A stretch of 64,000 nucleotides of DNA, from assembly GCA_947447355.1 (NCBI GenBank), contig CANFJF010000008.1, forward strand, positions 1-64,000, in the 5' to 3' direction. The notes under the pieces are model-generated. The model ran no database searches. It was not told the origin of the DNA and saw only the letters and a list, made by a program, of their open reading frames with translations. This DNA is from Comamonadaceae bacterium (GTDB lineage Bacteria > Pseudomonadota > Gammaproteobacteria > Burkholderiales > Burkholderiaceae_C). Below, one piece after another: positions 1 to 10,614 of this stretch. Numbering within the stretch: the stretch's first letter is position 1; every line of letters starts with the position of its first letter. A program made the position numbers and the translations under genes.

Positions 1-309
1 GGTAAATACTTGAAGCGACAAGCGCAGCGCCACGGGCTTGATGTAGTCCATGTAGATGTCGCGCATGCCGACCCAGACGTGCCACAGCAGGCACAAGATG
101 ACCACGAAGGTCAGCATTTTCATGGGTTGCGAAGCGAAGATGCCGGCCCACTTGTCGTAGCCGATAGGACCTTGGCTGAGCAGCACTTGGGCCAACACCA
201 CGATGGTGAAGAGCGCCATGAGCGCGGCGGTCACGCGTTGGCTGAGCCAGTCGCGCAAACCGTAATGGGCACCGACAACGATGCGTTTTGAGCCGTAATT
301 AACAGACAT
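1..309 (-). CDS. sdhD: Succinate dehydrogenase hydrophobic membrane anchor subunit (partial, runs off left edge)
   Basis: Minus-strand translation from ATG at 309 gives [33 protein letters not shown]...HVWVGMRDIYMDYIKP, typical SdhD; adjacent to sdhC. Confidence 0.88.
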   Translation of the reverse strand, partial: MSVNYGSKRIVVGAHYGLRDWLSQRVTAALMALFTIVVLAQVLLSQGPIGYDKWAGIFASQPMKMLTFVVILCLLWHVWVGMRDIYMDYIKPVALRLSLQVFT

Positions 310-330
310 GCTGGTGTTCCTATGACTGGA

Positions 331-777
331 TTAATAAAGGCCGAACAGCTTGGCGCCGAGCACCGCTGTCAGCGTCAGGCTGATGACCAAGACCGTTTTG
401 GCCGAGGTTTTGCCGAATTGCAACTCAACTGCCTTGTGGCTGTAGTCCATCCAGAGGTGGCGCAGACCGGCAATGAAGTGGTGCAAAAACGCCCAGATCA
501 GGGCCAGGGCGACCAACTTCCAAAGGAAACCAGGCAGGCCGAGCATGCCGACGTTGAAAGCGCTGGTGAAGCGCGCGAACGAAATTTCCGAGGAGATCGA
601 GGTGTCGAACATCCAGATGATGAAGGGCATCAGGGCGAACATCATGGCACCGCTGGCGCGGTGCAAGATGGACACCCAGCCGGCTGCGGGCAGTCGGTAA
701 CTTGGAAGATCGGTGAAGGCGTTGATGTTGCGGAACTCGGGCCGCTTCTTTGTGGAGGTCGTCGCTGATTCGGACAT
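331..777 (-). CDS. sdhC: Succinate dehydrogenase cytochrome b556 subunit
   Basis: ORF 148 aa RPEFRNINAFTDLPSYRLPAAGWVSILHRASGAMMF...HHFIAGLRHLWMDYSH, SdhC signature. Confidence 0.93.
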   Translation of the reverse strand: MSESATTSTKKRPEFRNINAFTDLPSYRLPAAGWVSILHRASGAMMFALMPFIIWMFDTSISSEISFARFTSAFNVGMLGLPGFLWKLVALALIWAFLHHFIAGLRHLWMDYSHKAVELQFGKTSAKTVLVISLTLTAVLGAKLFGLY

Positions 778-976
778 TCTTGGCTTTCTATATTTTTTGA
801 GTAACTGGTTGGTAACAAAAGCTGCTCAGCCTCAAATTCTATTGCAACGCAGCATGAATCTTGACCTGGGTCAGGTTTGGTCGGGATTTATTCTGGGAAA
901 TTGGATTCAAAAGGGGCTGATTTTTGGGTTGGTGGGTGTCTTCTTGTGGAGCTTGGGGCTTGGGTTTGCGCTGGAC

Positions 977-2539
977 TTATACGTTGTTCAGGTTTTTCAG
1001 CATGACTTCGGCGCGCTCACGGATCTTTTGGCGTTCATCTGGCGCGATGCGTTGCAGGTTTTTGACCATCAAGGCCGTGCGTGGGTTGCCGGCAAAGCTG
1101 ACTTCATGCTTGTCCAGAAAATTCCAGTACAGCGTGGTCATTGGGCAAGCGTCGGCGCCGGTTCGGGCCTCTGGCTGGTAGTTGCAGCCGCTGCAGTAAT
1201 TGCTCATGCGCTTGACGTAAGCGCCGCTCGCAATATAGGGTTTTGAGGTGAAGCGACCGCCGTTCGCAAACAGCGCCATGCCGGCGGTATTGGGCAGCTC
1301 AACCCATTCGACCGCGTCGACGTAAACCGCCAAATACCAATCGCACAACTGTTGCGGTGTGATGTGCGCGGTGACGCCGAACATGCCGGTGATCATCAGG
1401 CGTTGGATGTGGTGCGAGTAGCCGTTGGCTAGCGTCTGGCTGATGGACTGGCGCATGCAATTCATCTTCGTGTCGCCTGTCCAGTACCAAGCCGGCAGGG
1501 GGTTTTGATGGCCGAAATGATTGGCTTCTTTGAGACCGGGCATGTCCAGGAAATAGACGCCGCGAATGAATTCGCGCCAGCCCAGCACTTGGCGAATAAA
1601 ACCTTCGACGCTGGCCAAGGGCAACTCGCGTTCGTGGTACGCCCTTTCTGCGGCGAGGATCACTTCCAGCGGGTGCAACAGTTTCAGGTTGAGGGAGCTC
1701 GACAGCAGGGCGTGCCAGCCGAAATCGAGCCCAGTCCACATGGCGTCTTGGTGTGCACCAAAAGAAGGCAGGCGGTTGGCCATAAAGTCTTCCAATGCCA
1801 GCAAAGCCTGCTCGCGCGTGACGGGCCAGTTGAAGTTTGAGAGCGAGCCGGGGTGGTCGGCAAAGCGCTGCGTCACGAGCTGCAGCACATCCTGCGTGAT
1901 GCTGTCTTGCTCAAACACCAGTGCTTGCGGCACGTCTTTGGGCCCAGCTTTGCCGAAACCTTTTCGATTGTCGGCATCGAAGTTCCATTGGCCGCCAACC
2001 GGCTGATCGCCCTCCATCAGCACTTTGTATTGTTGGCGCATCTTTCGGTAAAAAAATTCCATGCGCAGGCTGGTCGATGCACCGGCCCATTGGCGAAACT
2101 GCGGCAAGCTGCACAAGAAGTGCTTGTCCTCGCGCCATTCGATGGGTGTTGGCTGTGTCTCGGCTGATTGGCAAGCGGCTTCGATCAGGGCGCGAACGCG
2201 CAAGTCACCGGGCTCGACGCCAATCACACGCTTTGGTTTGAAAACCGCTATCGCGGCCTGCAGACCCTCGCCCAGAGTGAGGTCATTTTCTTTGTCCATC
2301 GAGCGGTAATGAACCTGAAATTGCCGCTGCCTGAGCTGTTCTGCAAAGTGCCGCATGGCCGACAGAAACAGCGTCGTCCGCGCCTTGTGCGACCAGACAT
2401 GGGTGGATTCTTCAACGGCCTCGACCATCACCACCACATCCAGCGCGGGGTTCATGTCGTCAAAGACGGCAGAGTCTTTGTCGAGCTGGTCGCCCAAAAT
2501 CAGCAACAGGTGGCGGCACGCTAGCGTCATGTGGGCCAA
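977..2539 (-). CDS. Cryptochrome/photolyase family protein of the FeS-BCP (prokaryotic 6-4 photolyase, PhrB-like) type
   Basis: ORF 520 aa; LLLILGDQLD N-terminus and Cys-rich C-terminus (MNCMRQSI, YCSGCNY, ACPMTTLYWNFL) as in 4Fe-4S photolyases. Confidence 0.88.
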   Translation of the reverse strand: MAHMTLACRHLLLILGDQLDKDSAVFDDMNPALDVVVMVEAVEESTHVWSHKARTTLFLSAMRHFAEQLRQRQFQVHYRSMDKENDLTLGEGLQAAIAVFKPKRVIGVEPGDLRVRALIEAACQSAETQPTPIEWREDKHFLCSLPQFRQWAGASTSLRMEFFYRKMRQQYKVLMEGDQPVGGQWNFDADNRKGFGKAGPKDVPQALVFEQDSITQDVLQLVTQRFADHPGSLSNFNWPVTREQALLALEDFMANRLPSFGAHQDAMWTGLDFGWHALLSSSLNLKLLHPLEVILAAERAYHERELPLASVEGFIRQVLGWREFIRGVYFLDMPGLKEANHFGHQNPLPAWYWTGDTKMNCMRQSISQTLANGYSHHIQRLMITGMFGVTAHITPQQLCDWYLAVYVDAVEWVELPNTAGMALFANGGRFTSKPYIASGAYVKRMSNYCSGCNYQPEARTGADACPMTTLYWNFLDKHEVSFAGNPRTALMVKNLQRIAPDERQKIRERAEVMLKNLNNV

Positions 2540-2542
2540 GTT

Positions 2543-3340
2543 TCAGCTTAGAGAGTTTTGGTAGTGGTGCGTGTCGGTGCGGTACAGTCCGCGGCGCAGT
2601 TCTATCGGCAGGTCGTTGTAGGTGTAGGCGATGCGCTCGACGCTGAGCAGTGGCGCGCCCGCCGGGACGCTCAGCATGTCGGTGGCGGGTGCCGTAGCCG
2701 CTAAAGCCCGGATTTTTTCTTCAGCGCGCACCATGCGCACGCCGAACTCGGTTTCAAACAAGGCGTACATCGGGCCGCGATAGGTGTCGAGCCGTTCGGC
2801 TGTCAACCCTTTGAAAGGCGAGGCCGGCAACCACAGGTCTTCCAGAATGGTCGGCACCCCTTGAAAAGCCAGCACCCGTCGCACTTGCAGCACGGCGTCA
2901 CCGCTGCGCAAGCCCAGCGCACGGGCAATGTCGGCCGGCGCGCGTTGCCGCTTGCACTCGATGATGCGGCGTTCTGCAGGGCCTTCGGTGGTGGTGTCGC
3001 CGCTGTCTGGCAACAGCCGCAAGAACCGATATTGAACATGCTGGGCTGCGTGGGTCGCGACAAAAGTGCCTTTGCCTTGCCGGCGGACCAGCAGGTTTTC
3101 AGCCGCCAACTCGTCGATGGCTTTGCGCACGGTGCCTTGACTGACGCGAAAGCGCGCGGCCAGGTCCATCTCGCTGGGAATGGCTTCGCCGGGCTTCCAT
3201 TCGCCGCCTTGCAGGCTCTGCAAAATCAGCACCTTGATCTGTTGGTACAGCGGGCTGAAAGCAGGCGTTCCCACTGGACCCGCGCTGAGCTCGGTTGGCA
3301 GTGGCAGGGCTTCAGTGAGGGCGTTGGAAGTGGTCGACAT
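2543..3340 (-). CDS. GntR-family (HutC-like) transcriptional regulator
   Basis: wHTH GEWKPGEAIPSEMDLAARFRVSQGTVRKAIDELAAENLLVRRQGKGTFVA plus UTRA-like C-terminal domain; divergent from mdh. Confidence 0.92.
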   Translation of the reverse strand: MSTTSNALTEALPLPTELSAGPVGTPAFSPLYQQIKVLILQSLQGGEWKPGEAIPSEMDLAARFRVSQGTVRKAIDELAAENLLVRRQGKGTFVATHAAQHVQYRFLRLLPDSGDTTTEGPAERRIIECKRQRAPADIARALGLRSGDAVLQVRRVLAFQGVPTILEDLWLPASPFKGLTAERLDTYRGPMYALFETEFGVRMVRAEEKIRALAATAPATDMLSVPAGAPLLSVERIAYTYNDLPIELRRGLYRTDTHHYQNSLS

Positions 3341-3368
3341 GGCGAAAATAAGAGAGCAACGAATGATA

Positions 3369-3380
3369 TCTTATATAAGA
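3369..3380. promoter_or_regulatory. Perfect 12-bp palindrome TCTTATATAAGA between gntR and mdh, candidate GntR operator
   Basis: Direct reading; same 12-mer recurs at 17998-18009. Confidence 0.5.
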
Positions 3381-3500
3381 CATAAGACAAATTGACGGGC
3401 AGGGGTTTTCCCGCGTAAACTCCGAGGCTGTGCCAGACCGTGGCCCTGCCAAAGCGGCAGCCTTCCGAAATTTGATTCACAACCTTCCTGGAGTTTCGTC

Positions 3501-4487
3501 ATGAGCAAAAAACCCGTCCGTGTTGCCGTCACTGGTGCTGCCGGCCAAATCGGTTACGCCTTGTTGTTTCGCATTGCCTCTGGCGAGATGCTGGGCAAAG
3601 ACCAGCCGGTCATTTTGCAATTGCTCGAAGTGCCTTTCGAAGGCCCACAAAAGGCGCTCAAGGGCGTCATGATGGAATTGGAAGACTGCGCCTTCCCGTT
3701 GCTAGTCGGCATGGAAGCCCACAGCGACCCGATGACCGCCTTCAAAGACACTGACTACGCCTTGCTGGTCGGTTCGATGCCGCGCAAAGCTGGCATGGAG
3801 CGCGCTGAACTGTTGGCCATCAACGGCCAAATTTTCACCGCTCAGGGCAAGGCTCTGAACGCTGTTGCCAGCCGCAATGTCAAGGTGCTCGTGGTCGGTA
3901 ATCCGGCCAACACCAACGCTTACATCGCCATGAAGAGCGCGCCAGACCTGCCACGCAAAAACTTCACCGCTATGCTGCGCCTCGACCACAACCGCGCGCT
4001 TAGCCAAATCGCAGCCAAAACCGGCACCCAAGTGGCTGACATCGAAAAGCTCACGGTTTGGGGCAATCACTCGCCAACCATGTACGCCGACTACCGTTTC
4101 GCCACCGTGAACGGCAAAGCGGTCAAAGACCTGATCAACGACCAAGTCTGGAATGCCGAAGTCTTCTTGCCAACCGTTGGCAAGCGCGGCGCTGCCATCA
4201 TTGAAGCGCGTGGCCTGTCGTCTGCCGCTTCGGCCGCTAACGCAGCGATTGACCACATGCGCGATTGGGCGCTGGGCAGCAATGGCAAATGGGTGACCAT
4301 GGGCATCCCATCGGATGGCCAGTACGGCATCCCGAAAGACACCATGTTCGGCTTCCCGGTCACCACCGCCGGCGGCGAGTACACGCTGGTCGAAGGTTTG
4401 GCGATTGACGCTTTCAGCCAAGAGTGCATCAACAAAACACTCAAAGAGCTGCAAGACGAACAAGCTGGCGTTGCTCACCTGCTGTGA
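3501..4487 (+). CDS. mdh: Malate dehydrogenase
   Basis: ORF 328 aa [40 protein letters not shown]..., NAD-binding GAAGQIG, classic Mdh. Confidence 0.97.
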   Translation: MSKKPVRVAVTGAAGQIGYALLFRIASGEMLGKDQPVILQLLEVPFEGPQKALKGVMMELEDCAFPLLVGMEAHSDPMTAFKDTDYALLVGSMPRKAGMERAELLAINGQIFTAQGKALNAVASRNVKVLVVGNPANTNAYIAMKSAPDLPRKNFTAMLRLDHNRALSQIAAKTGTQVADIEKLTVWGNHSPTMYADYRFATVNGKAVKDLINDQVWNAEVFLPTVGKRGAAIIEARGLSSAASAANAAIDHMRDWALGSNGKWVTMGIPSDGQYGIPKDTMFGFPVTTAGGEYTLVEGLAIDAFSQECINKTLKELQDEQAGVAHLL

Positions 4488-4506
4488 GCCGGTTGGGCAA
4501 CTCAGC

Positions 4507-5505
4507 ATGCAACATCCGCGCGACGTTCTTTTAGGTGCTCAGGCTGCAGCCGGAACCTTGCCGGTGTGCGATCACTACAGCGGCGTCGAGCCGCGCATGC
4601 GCAAAAGCCTGCAATTGCAGGCCGAGATGCACCAGGAATTTGGCGCTTGCGTTTTTGACGTGACGCTGGACTGCGAAGACGGGGCACCTGTGGGCGGTGA
4701 GGCGGATCACGCTGCCTTGGTGGTGTCCTTGTTGTTAGCTGCTGCGCCTGAGGCCCGCGTCGCGGTTCGCGTGCATGCGTTGGATCATCCGGCTTTTGAA
4801 TCCGACATCGCCAGCATCGTGGGTCAAGCTGGGCATCGCCTGAGTCATGTGATGATTCCGAAAGTCGAGTCGGCGGCTGATTTGCTGCAGGTTGAAAAAG
4901 CCTTGGCGGCGATCGGTGGTGCCGCACTGGCGCTGCCACTGCATGTGCTGGTCGAGTCGCCGCGGGCGGTGCACAACGCCTTTGAATTGGCGGCGCATCC
5001 GCGGGTTCAATCGATCAGCTTTGGTTTGATGGACTTTGTTTCCAGTCACAACGGTGCCATTCCGGCTGCCGCCATGGGCAGCAGCGGTCAGTTCAGCCAC
5101 CCGCTGGTGCTGCGTGCCAAGTTGGAGATCGCGTCGGCTTGCCACGCCTACGGCAAAGTGCCTTCGCATTGCGTCGTCACTGAATTCAGTGACCTGGTCG
5201 CGATGCAAAACGCTGCGATGCGGGCTAGTCGCGAGCTGGGCTATACCCGCATGTGGAGTATTCACCCGAGTCAGATTCGACCGATTCTGGCGGCTTTTGC
5301 ACCGCAGCAGGTCGAGATTGAGTTTGCCGCCGAGCTGATTGCTGCCGCCGACAAGGCGCAATGGGCGCCGATCAGTTTTCAAAGCAAGCTGCATGACCGC
5401 GCCAGCTACCGCTATTACTGGCAGGTGCTTGAGCGGGGTCACCAGACGGGCGTTGCCTTACCCCTTGAGACACAGGGGTATTTCCTGAAGCCCGTGATGG
5501 CCTAG
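4507..5505 (+). CDS. HpcH/HpaI aldolase / CitE-like CoA ester lyase
   Basis: From ATG 4507: MQHPRDVLLGAQAAAGTLPVCDHYSGVEPRMRKSL...DVTLDCEDGAPVGGE...MIPKVES, CitE-like signatures. Confidence 0.85.
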   Translation: MQHPRDVLLGAQAAAGTLPVCDHYSGVEPRMRKSLQLQAEMHQEFGACVFDVTLDCEDGAPVGGEADHAALVVSLLLAAAPEARVAVRVHALDHPAFESDIASIVGQAGHRLSHVMIPKVESAADLLQVEKALAAIGGAALALPLHVLVESPRAVHNAFELAAHPRVQSISFGLMDFVSSHNGAIPAAAMGSSGQFSHPLVLRAKLEIASACHAYGKVPSHCVVTEFSDLVAMQNAAMRASRELGYTRMWSIHPSQIRPILAAFAPQQVEIEFAAELIAAADKAQWAPISFQSKLHDRASYRYYWQVLERGHQTGVALPLETQGYFLKPVMA

Positions 5506-5524
5506 AAGGTATAGGCTGTCGCAC

Positions 5525-6061
5525 ATGAAAAACCTGCTCTTGCCCACTTTCTTGGTGACTTGCGTTTGGCTTGCCGCCCCCGTCGTGTTGGCTCAATCTG
5601 CGGATCAGCCCGCGGCTAAAAAAGCCCTTGCAACTAAGGCCAAGCCGAGTGCCAGCCGGACAGAGATCAGAAGCACAGCCAATCAAATGGCGGCCGGCAT
5701 AACCGCAGCAGAAACAGCATTGGAGCCGACGGAATTGGCCATTGCCGAGCAAGTTCACACGGGCGTATTGCGTTGCGAATTGGGTACGTCAGTGACGCTG
5801 ATCAACGATCCACAGTCACCCGGGTATTTCAGTGTTCAAGGCAAGAATTTTCGCTATCGCATGTTCCCGGTGGCGACCTCCACGGGTGCAATCCGGCTGG
5901 AGGATCGAAAAGCCGGTGCCGTCTGGTTGCAGTTGCCTAACAAGTCGATGTTGATGAACCAGAAAGTCGGCCAGCGCATGGCCGATGACTGCATGAGTCC
6001 GATGCAACTGGCCGTCGCACAAGCTATGCGTGACAGGCCAGCGCCCGGATTGTTGGACTGA
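5525..6061 (+). CDS. Hypothetical secreted protein
   Basis: ORF 178 aa with N-terminal signal peptide (MKNLLLPTFLVTCVWLAAPVVLAQS); between CitE-like gene and acnB. Confidence 0.6.
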   Translation: MKNLLLPTFLVTCVWLAAPVVLAQSADQPAAKKALATKAKPSASRTEIRSTANQMAAGITAAETALEPTELAIAEQVHTGVLRCELGTSVTLINDPQSPGYFSVQGKNFRYRMFPVATSTGAIRLEDRKAGAVWLQLPNKSMLMNQKVGQRMADDCMSPMQLAVAQAMRDRPAPGLLD

Positions 6062-6136
6062 GCGCACGCGATTTGATTGAGTTTTTAGTTTTGCCTTTTT
6101 GAATCCACCTTTATTTTGTACGACAGGAGAAAAATA

Positions 6137-8734
6137 GTGTCCGAGTTTTTGACCACCTACCACGCCCATGTTGTCGAGCGTTCTGCTCTGGGTATTCCCC
6201 CTTTGCCTTTGACGGCCAAGCAAACCGGTGAGCTCATTGAGCTGCTGAAAAATCCGCCCAAAGGTGAAGAAAAAACGCTGGTCGACCTCATCACTTTCCG
6301 CGTGCCGGCCGGTGTTGATGACGCGGCCAAAGTCAAGGCTAGTTACTTGGCCGCTGTGGCCTATGGCACAGAAAAATGTGCTTTGATTTCGCGCGTGCAT
6401 GCGACCCAGTTGCTGGGCACGATGCTCGGTGGCTACAACATCAGCCCCATGATTGACTTGCTGGATGACGCTGATGCAACCGTCGCAGATCAAGCCGCGA
6501 CTGGTTTGAAGTCAACACTGTTGATGTTTGACCAGTTTCACGACGTACAAGAAAAAGCTGAAAAAGGCAACGCCTACGCCAAGGCCGTGCTGCAAAGCTG
6601 GGCCGACGCCGAGTGGTTCACCAGCCGCCCTGAAGTGGCCAAGTCGATCCAGCTGACGGTATTTAAGTGCGCTGGCGAGATCAACACCGACGACTTGTCG
6701 CCTGCCCCTGACGCTTGGAGCCGCCCCGACATTCCGTTGCACGCTTTGGCCATGCACAAAAACGCCCGTCCCGGCATCGTTCCAGAAGAAGATGGCAAGC
6801 GCGGCCCGGTCAAGTTCATTGAAGAGCTCAAGGCCAAAGGCCATTTGGTGGCCTACGTCGGTGATGTCGTTGGCACCGGCTCTTCCCGCAAATCGGCTAC
6901 CAATTCAGTCTTGTGGTGGACCGGCCAAGACATTCCGTTTGTGCCAAACAAGCGCTTTGGCGGTGTTTGCTTGGGCAGCAAAATTGCCCCGATTTTCTAC
7001 AACACCATGGAAGACTCGGGCGCTTTGCCGATCGAAGTCGATGTCAGCCAAATGGCCATGGGCGATGTGATTGAGCTGCGTCCTTACGACGGCAAAGTCC
7101 TCAAAGACGGCCAAGTGATTGGCGAGTTCAGCTTCAAAAGCGATGTGCTGTTTGACGAAGTGCGCGCCGGAGGCCGCATCCCCCTGATCGTCGGCCGTGG
7201 CCTGACGTCCAAAGCCCGTGCTGCGCTGGGTCTGCCTGCGTCAACCGTGTTCCGCCTGCCGCAAGACCCTGTCGACAGCGGCCGCGGTTACACGCTGGCT
7301 CAAAAAATGGTCGGCCGTTCGGTCGGTTTGCCAGAAGGCAAGGGCGTTCGCCCTGGTACGTATTGCGAGCCCAAAATGACTTCGGTCGGCACGCAAGACA
7401 CCACCGGCCCAATGACCCGCGACGAACTCAAAGACTTGGCTTGCCTGGGTTTCAGTTCTGACCTCGTGATGCAATCCTTCTGCCACACGGCGGCTTATCC
7501 AAAGCCGGTCGACGTGAAGATGCACCACGAACTGCCAGAGTTCATCACCACCCGTGGTGGCATATCGCTGCGCCCGGGTGATGGCATCATCCACAGTTGG
7601 TTGAACCGCATGCTGCTGCCTGACACGGTCGGCACGGGCGGCGACAGCCACACGCGTTTCCCTATCGGTATCAGCTTCCCAGCGGGCTCCGGTCTGGTCG
7701 CCTTTGGCGCCGCCACCGGCGTCATGCCGCTGGACATGCCTGAGAGCGTGCTGGTGCGCTTCAAAGGCAAGATGCAGCCTGGCGTCACGCTGCGCGATCT
7801 GGTCAGCGCGATCCCGCTGTACGCCATCAAGGCTGGTTTGTTGACCGTGGCCAAGCAGGGCAAGATCAATGTGTTCTCCGGTCGTATTCTGGAGATCGAA
7901 GGCTTGCCTGATCTGAAAGTTGAGCAGGCTTTTGAGCTGAGCGACTCTTCGGCTGAACGCAGTGCTGGCGGTTGCACCGTGCACCTGAACAAAGAACCCA
8001 TCATCGAGTACATCACCAGCAACATCACCATGTTGAAGTGGATGATCGCAACGGGTTATTCGGATGTTCGCACCATCAAGCGCCGTATCGCCGCCATGGA
8101 AGCCTGGCTGGCCGACCCACAGCTCTTGAAGGCTGACCCGGATGCTGAATACGCTGCGGTGATTGAAATTGATTTGGCTGAAATCCATGAGCCTATCCTG
8201 GCCTGCCCGAACGATCCCGATGACGTGAAAACGCTGTCTGATGTTGCTGGCACCAAGATCGATGAAGTTTTCATTGGTAGCTGCATGACCAACATTGGCC
8301 ATTTCCGCGCAGCCTCCAAGCTGCTCGAAAACAAGCGCGATATCCCGGTCAAGTTGTGGATGGCGCCGCCGACCAAAATGGACGCCAAGCAGCTCACCGA
8401 AGAGGGCCATTACGGCGTGCTCGGCGCGGCTGGTGCCCGCATGGAAATGCCCGGCTGCAGCTTGTGCATGGGCAACCAGGCGCAGGTCAAAGAAGGCGCC
8501 ACGGTGTTGTCAACTTCAACGCGTAACTTCCCGAACCGTTTGGGCAAAAATACCTTCGTGTATTTGGGTTCTGCTGAACTCGCGGCCATCACTTCCAAGC
8601 TCGGTCGTATCCCGACCAAAGCTGAGTACATGGCAGACATGGGCGTGTTGACCGATGCGGGCAGCACGGTCTACAAATACTTGAACTTCGATCAGGTCAA
8701 GGACTACACGGACGTCGCTGAATCAGTCAACTGA
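6137..8734 (+). CDS. acnB: Bifunctional aconitate hydratase 2 / 2-methylisocitrate dehydratase
   Basis: [45 protein letters not shown]...; likely GTG start at 6137 preceded by AGGAG. Confidence 0.96.
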   Translation: MSEFLTTYHAHVVERSALGIPPLPLTAKQTGELIELLKNPPKGEEKTLVDLITFRVPAGVDDAAKVKASYLAAVAYGTEKCALISRVHATQLLGTMLGGYNISPMIDLLDDADATVADQAATGLKSTLLMFDQFHDVQEKAEKGNAYAKAVLQSWADAEWFTSRPEVAKSIQLTVFKCAGEINTDDLSPAPDAWSRPDIPLHALAMHKNARPGIVPEEDGKRGPVKFIEELKAKGHLVAYVGDVVGTGSSRKSATNSVLWWTGQDIPFVPNKRFGGVCLGSKIAPIFYNTMEDSGALPIEVDVSQMAMGDVIELRPYDGKVLKDGQVIGEFSFKSDVLFDEVRAGGRIPLIVGRGLTSKARAALGLPASTVFRLPQDPVDSGRGYTLAQKMVGRSVGLPEGKGVRPGTYCEPKMTSVGTQDTTGPMTRDELKDLACLGFSSDLVMQSFCHTAAYPKPVDVKMHHELPEFITTRGGISLRPGDGIIHSWLNRMLLPDTVGTGGDSHTRFPIGISFPAGSGLVAFGAATGVMPLDMPESVLVRFKGKMQPGVTLRDLVSAIPLYAIKAGLLTVAKQGKINVFSGRILEIEGLPDLKVEQAFELSDSSAERSAGGCTVHLNKEPIIEYITSNITMLKWMIATGYSDVRTIKRRIAAMEAWLADPQLLKADPDAEYAAVIEIDLAEIHEPILACPNDPDDVKTLSDVAGTKIDEVFIGSCMTNIGHFRAASKLLENKRDIPVKLWMAPPTKMDAKQLTEEGHYGVLGAAGARMEMPGCSLCMGNQAQVKEGATVLSTSTRNFPNRLGKNTFVYLGSAELAAITSKLGRIPTKAEYMADMGVLTDAGSTVYKYLNFDQVKDYTDVAESVN

Positions 8735-8777
8735 ATCGATTGATTTTCTGATGATGGGGTCGCACCCAGTCAGCGCT

Positions 8778-8807
8778 AAGCCTTCGTTGAAAAACGGGGG
8801 CTTTTTT
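8778..8807 (+). terminator. Intrinsic terminator downstream of acnB
   Basis: AAGCCttCGTTgaaaAACGggGGCTT hairpin followed by TTTT. Confidence 0.7.
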
Positions 8808-8833
8808 GTTCCCGCTCATAATGAGCGATCCGT

Positions 8834-9808
8834 ATGTTGGAGACACGAATGACTATCAAAAATATCACCTGCGCTGCCTTGTTGGCGCTCAGCACTGTGC
8901 TGTCGCAAGCGCAAACCTTTCCGACCAAGCCTGTGCGCATTGTGGTGCCGCAAACACCAGGCGGCGCTTCAGATGCCTTGGCGCGCATCGTTGGCCAAAA
9001 GCTGTCGGAAAAATGGGGCCAGCCAGTGGTGATAGAGAACCGCGCAGGTGCTGGCGGCAACATTGGCATGGACGCAGTGGCCAAAGCGCCGAGCGACGGC
9101 TACACCTTGCTCATGTCGTATGTTGGTTCGCACGCCATCAACGTCAGCATTTACAAAAAATTGCCGTTTGACCCGGAGGCTGACTTCAGCCCCGTAGCCA
9201 CCTTGGCCAATGTGCCGTTCGTCGCTGCTGTGACGGGTACCTTACCCGTCAGCAATATCCGTGAATTGGCGGCGTACGCGGCTAAAAATCCGATCTCCTT
9301 TGGCTCTGCGGGCAATGGCTCGGTGAACCATTTGCTGGGTGAAATGTTCAGCGTCGCGACACAGGCCAAGATGCAGCATGTCCCTTACAAAGGTGCTGCA
9401 CCGGCCTTGAATGATTTGTTGTCGGGTCAGATCCAACTGGTCTTCACCAGCTTGCCATCAGTGGCTCAACATATTCGTGCGGGTACTGTCAAAGGCTTGG
9501 GTGTGACGGGATCGAAGCGAGCTCTATCCTTCAAGGACATGCCAACGATTTCTGAATCCGGTTACCCGAACTTCGTGATCAATCCATGGTTTGGACTATT
9601 CGGCCCGAAAGGCATGCCGCCATCGATCGTGCGTCAAATCAATACAGATATCCATACTATTCTTCAAGAAAAAGACACGCAAGATAAGTTCGCGGCCTTG
9701 GGTGCTGAGCCCTACGAAAGCACACCGCAGGCATTTGCAGCTGCACTGCACGCCGATATTCAAAAGTGGGCGGCGGTTGTGAAGACCTCTGGCGCGACAG
9801 CAGACTGA
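8834..9808 (+). CDS. Bug/TctC-type tripartite tricarboxylate transporter substrate-binding protein
   Basis: Signal peptide then FPTKPVRIVVPQTPGGASDALARIVGQKLSEKWGQPVVIENRAGAGGNIG, Bug-family signature. Confidence 0.93.
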   Translation: MLETRMTIKNITCAALLALSTVLSQAQTFPTKPVRIVVPQTPGGASDALARIVGQKLSEKWGQPVVIENRAGAGGNIGMDAVAKAPSDGYTLLMSYVGSHAINVSIYKKLPFDPEADFSPVATLANVPFVAAVTGTLPVSNIRELAAYAAKNPISFGSAGNGSVNHLLGEMFSVATQAKMQHVPYKGAAPALNDLLSGQIQLVFTSLPSVAQHIRAGTVKGLGVTGSKRALSFKDMPTISESGYPNFVINPWFGLFGPKGMPPSIVRQINTDIHTILQEKDTQDKFAALGAEPYESTPQAFAAALHADIQKWAAVVKTSGATAD

Positions 9809-9818
9809 AACCGCATCA

Positions 9819-10430
9819 ATGAACGACTCTCCCATGACGACTGACAAAGGCACTACTCCTGAATTTCAGCTGCGTGGCAACCGCTTTGCGCCGCTCACCT
9901 GGCCAGAGATGACACCCGCCCAGCAGCAGATGACGCAAAGCGTGCTCGGCGGCAAGCGCGGTTCGATGCAGGGACCTTACAACGTCTTGCTGCGCAGCCC
10001 GGCGTTAGGGCAACTGGCGCAGCAGTTTGGCGTCCACACACGTTTCGACTCGTCGCTGCCTTTGATGCTCAACGAGCTGGCGATATTGATGATCGCGCGC
10101 TTCTGGACCAGCCAGTTTGTGTGGTGGGCGCACCGGAAGATGGCGATCGATGCCGGGTTGGATGAAAGCCTGATCAACGCCATTGCGCAGGGCCAAGCAC
10201 CTGGTGCTCTTTCGGGACCGGTGGCTGCGGTGCATGCCTTTTGTCAAGAGCTGATCCAGACCCGTCGAGTCAGCGATGAAAATTTTGCGGCGCTGTCAAC
10301 GCAAGTCGGCGAACAAGGCGTGGTTGATTTGATGGCCGCCATGAGTTACTACACGCTGGTCAGCATGTGTTTGAATGTCGATCAATACCCTTTGCCTGAA
10401 GGCGTTTTGCCGGAACTCCAGCCTCTTTAA
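9819..10430 (+). CDS. Carboxymuconolactone decarboxylase (CMD) family protein
   Basis: NEL-AILMIARFWTSQFVWWAHRKMAIDAGLDESLINAIAQG CMD-like region; follows Bug gene. Confidence 0.8.
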   Translation: MNDSPMTTDKGTTPEFQLRGNRFAPLTWPEMTPAQQQMTQSVLGGKRGSMQGPYNVLLRSPALGQLAQQFGVHTRFDSSLPLMLNELAILMIARFWTSQFVWWAHRKMAIDAGLDESLINAIAQGQAPGALSGPVAAVHAFCQELIQTRRVSDENFAALSTQVGEQGVVDLMAAMSYYTLVSMCLNVDQYPLPEGVLPELQPL

Positions 10431-10614
10431 CTGCTCGTTCAAATGCGCCATCGGTGACTGCCTCGATGGCTTGTCATCATTCGCTGACAAAGTTTCGACA
10501 ATGCCCGTTGCCAGACGAGGCCATGTGCTTGGGCCGCATCTAAATACCTTGCGACTGACAAAATGAACTAGGGGTCTTTTCGACCTTTTCATTGAATCCC
10601 CAAAGGACGTCGTC

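Noticed and set aside
7241-8410. 389-aa minus-strand ORF antisense to acnB
   Set aside because: Low-complexity His/Arg/Gln-rich translation, fully inside a confidently identified gene; GC-codon shadow ORF.
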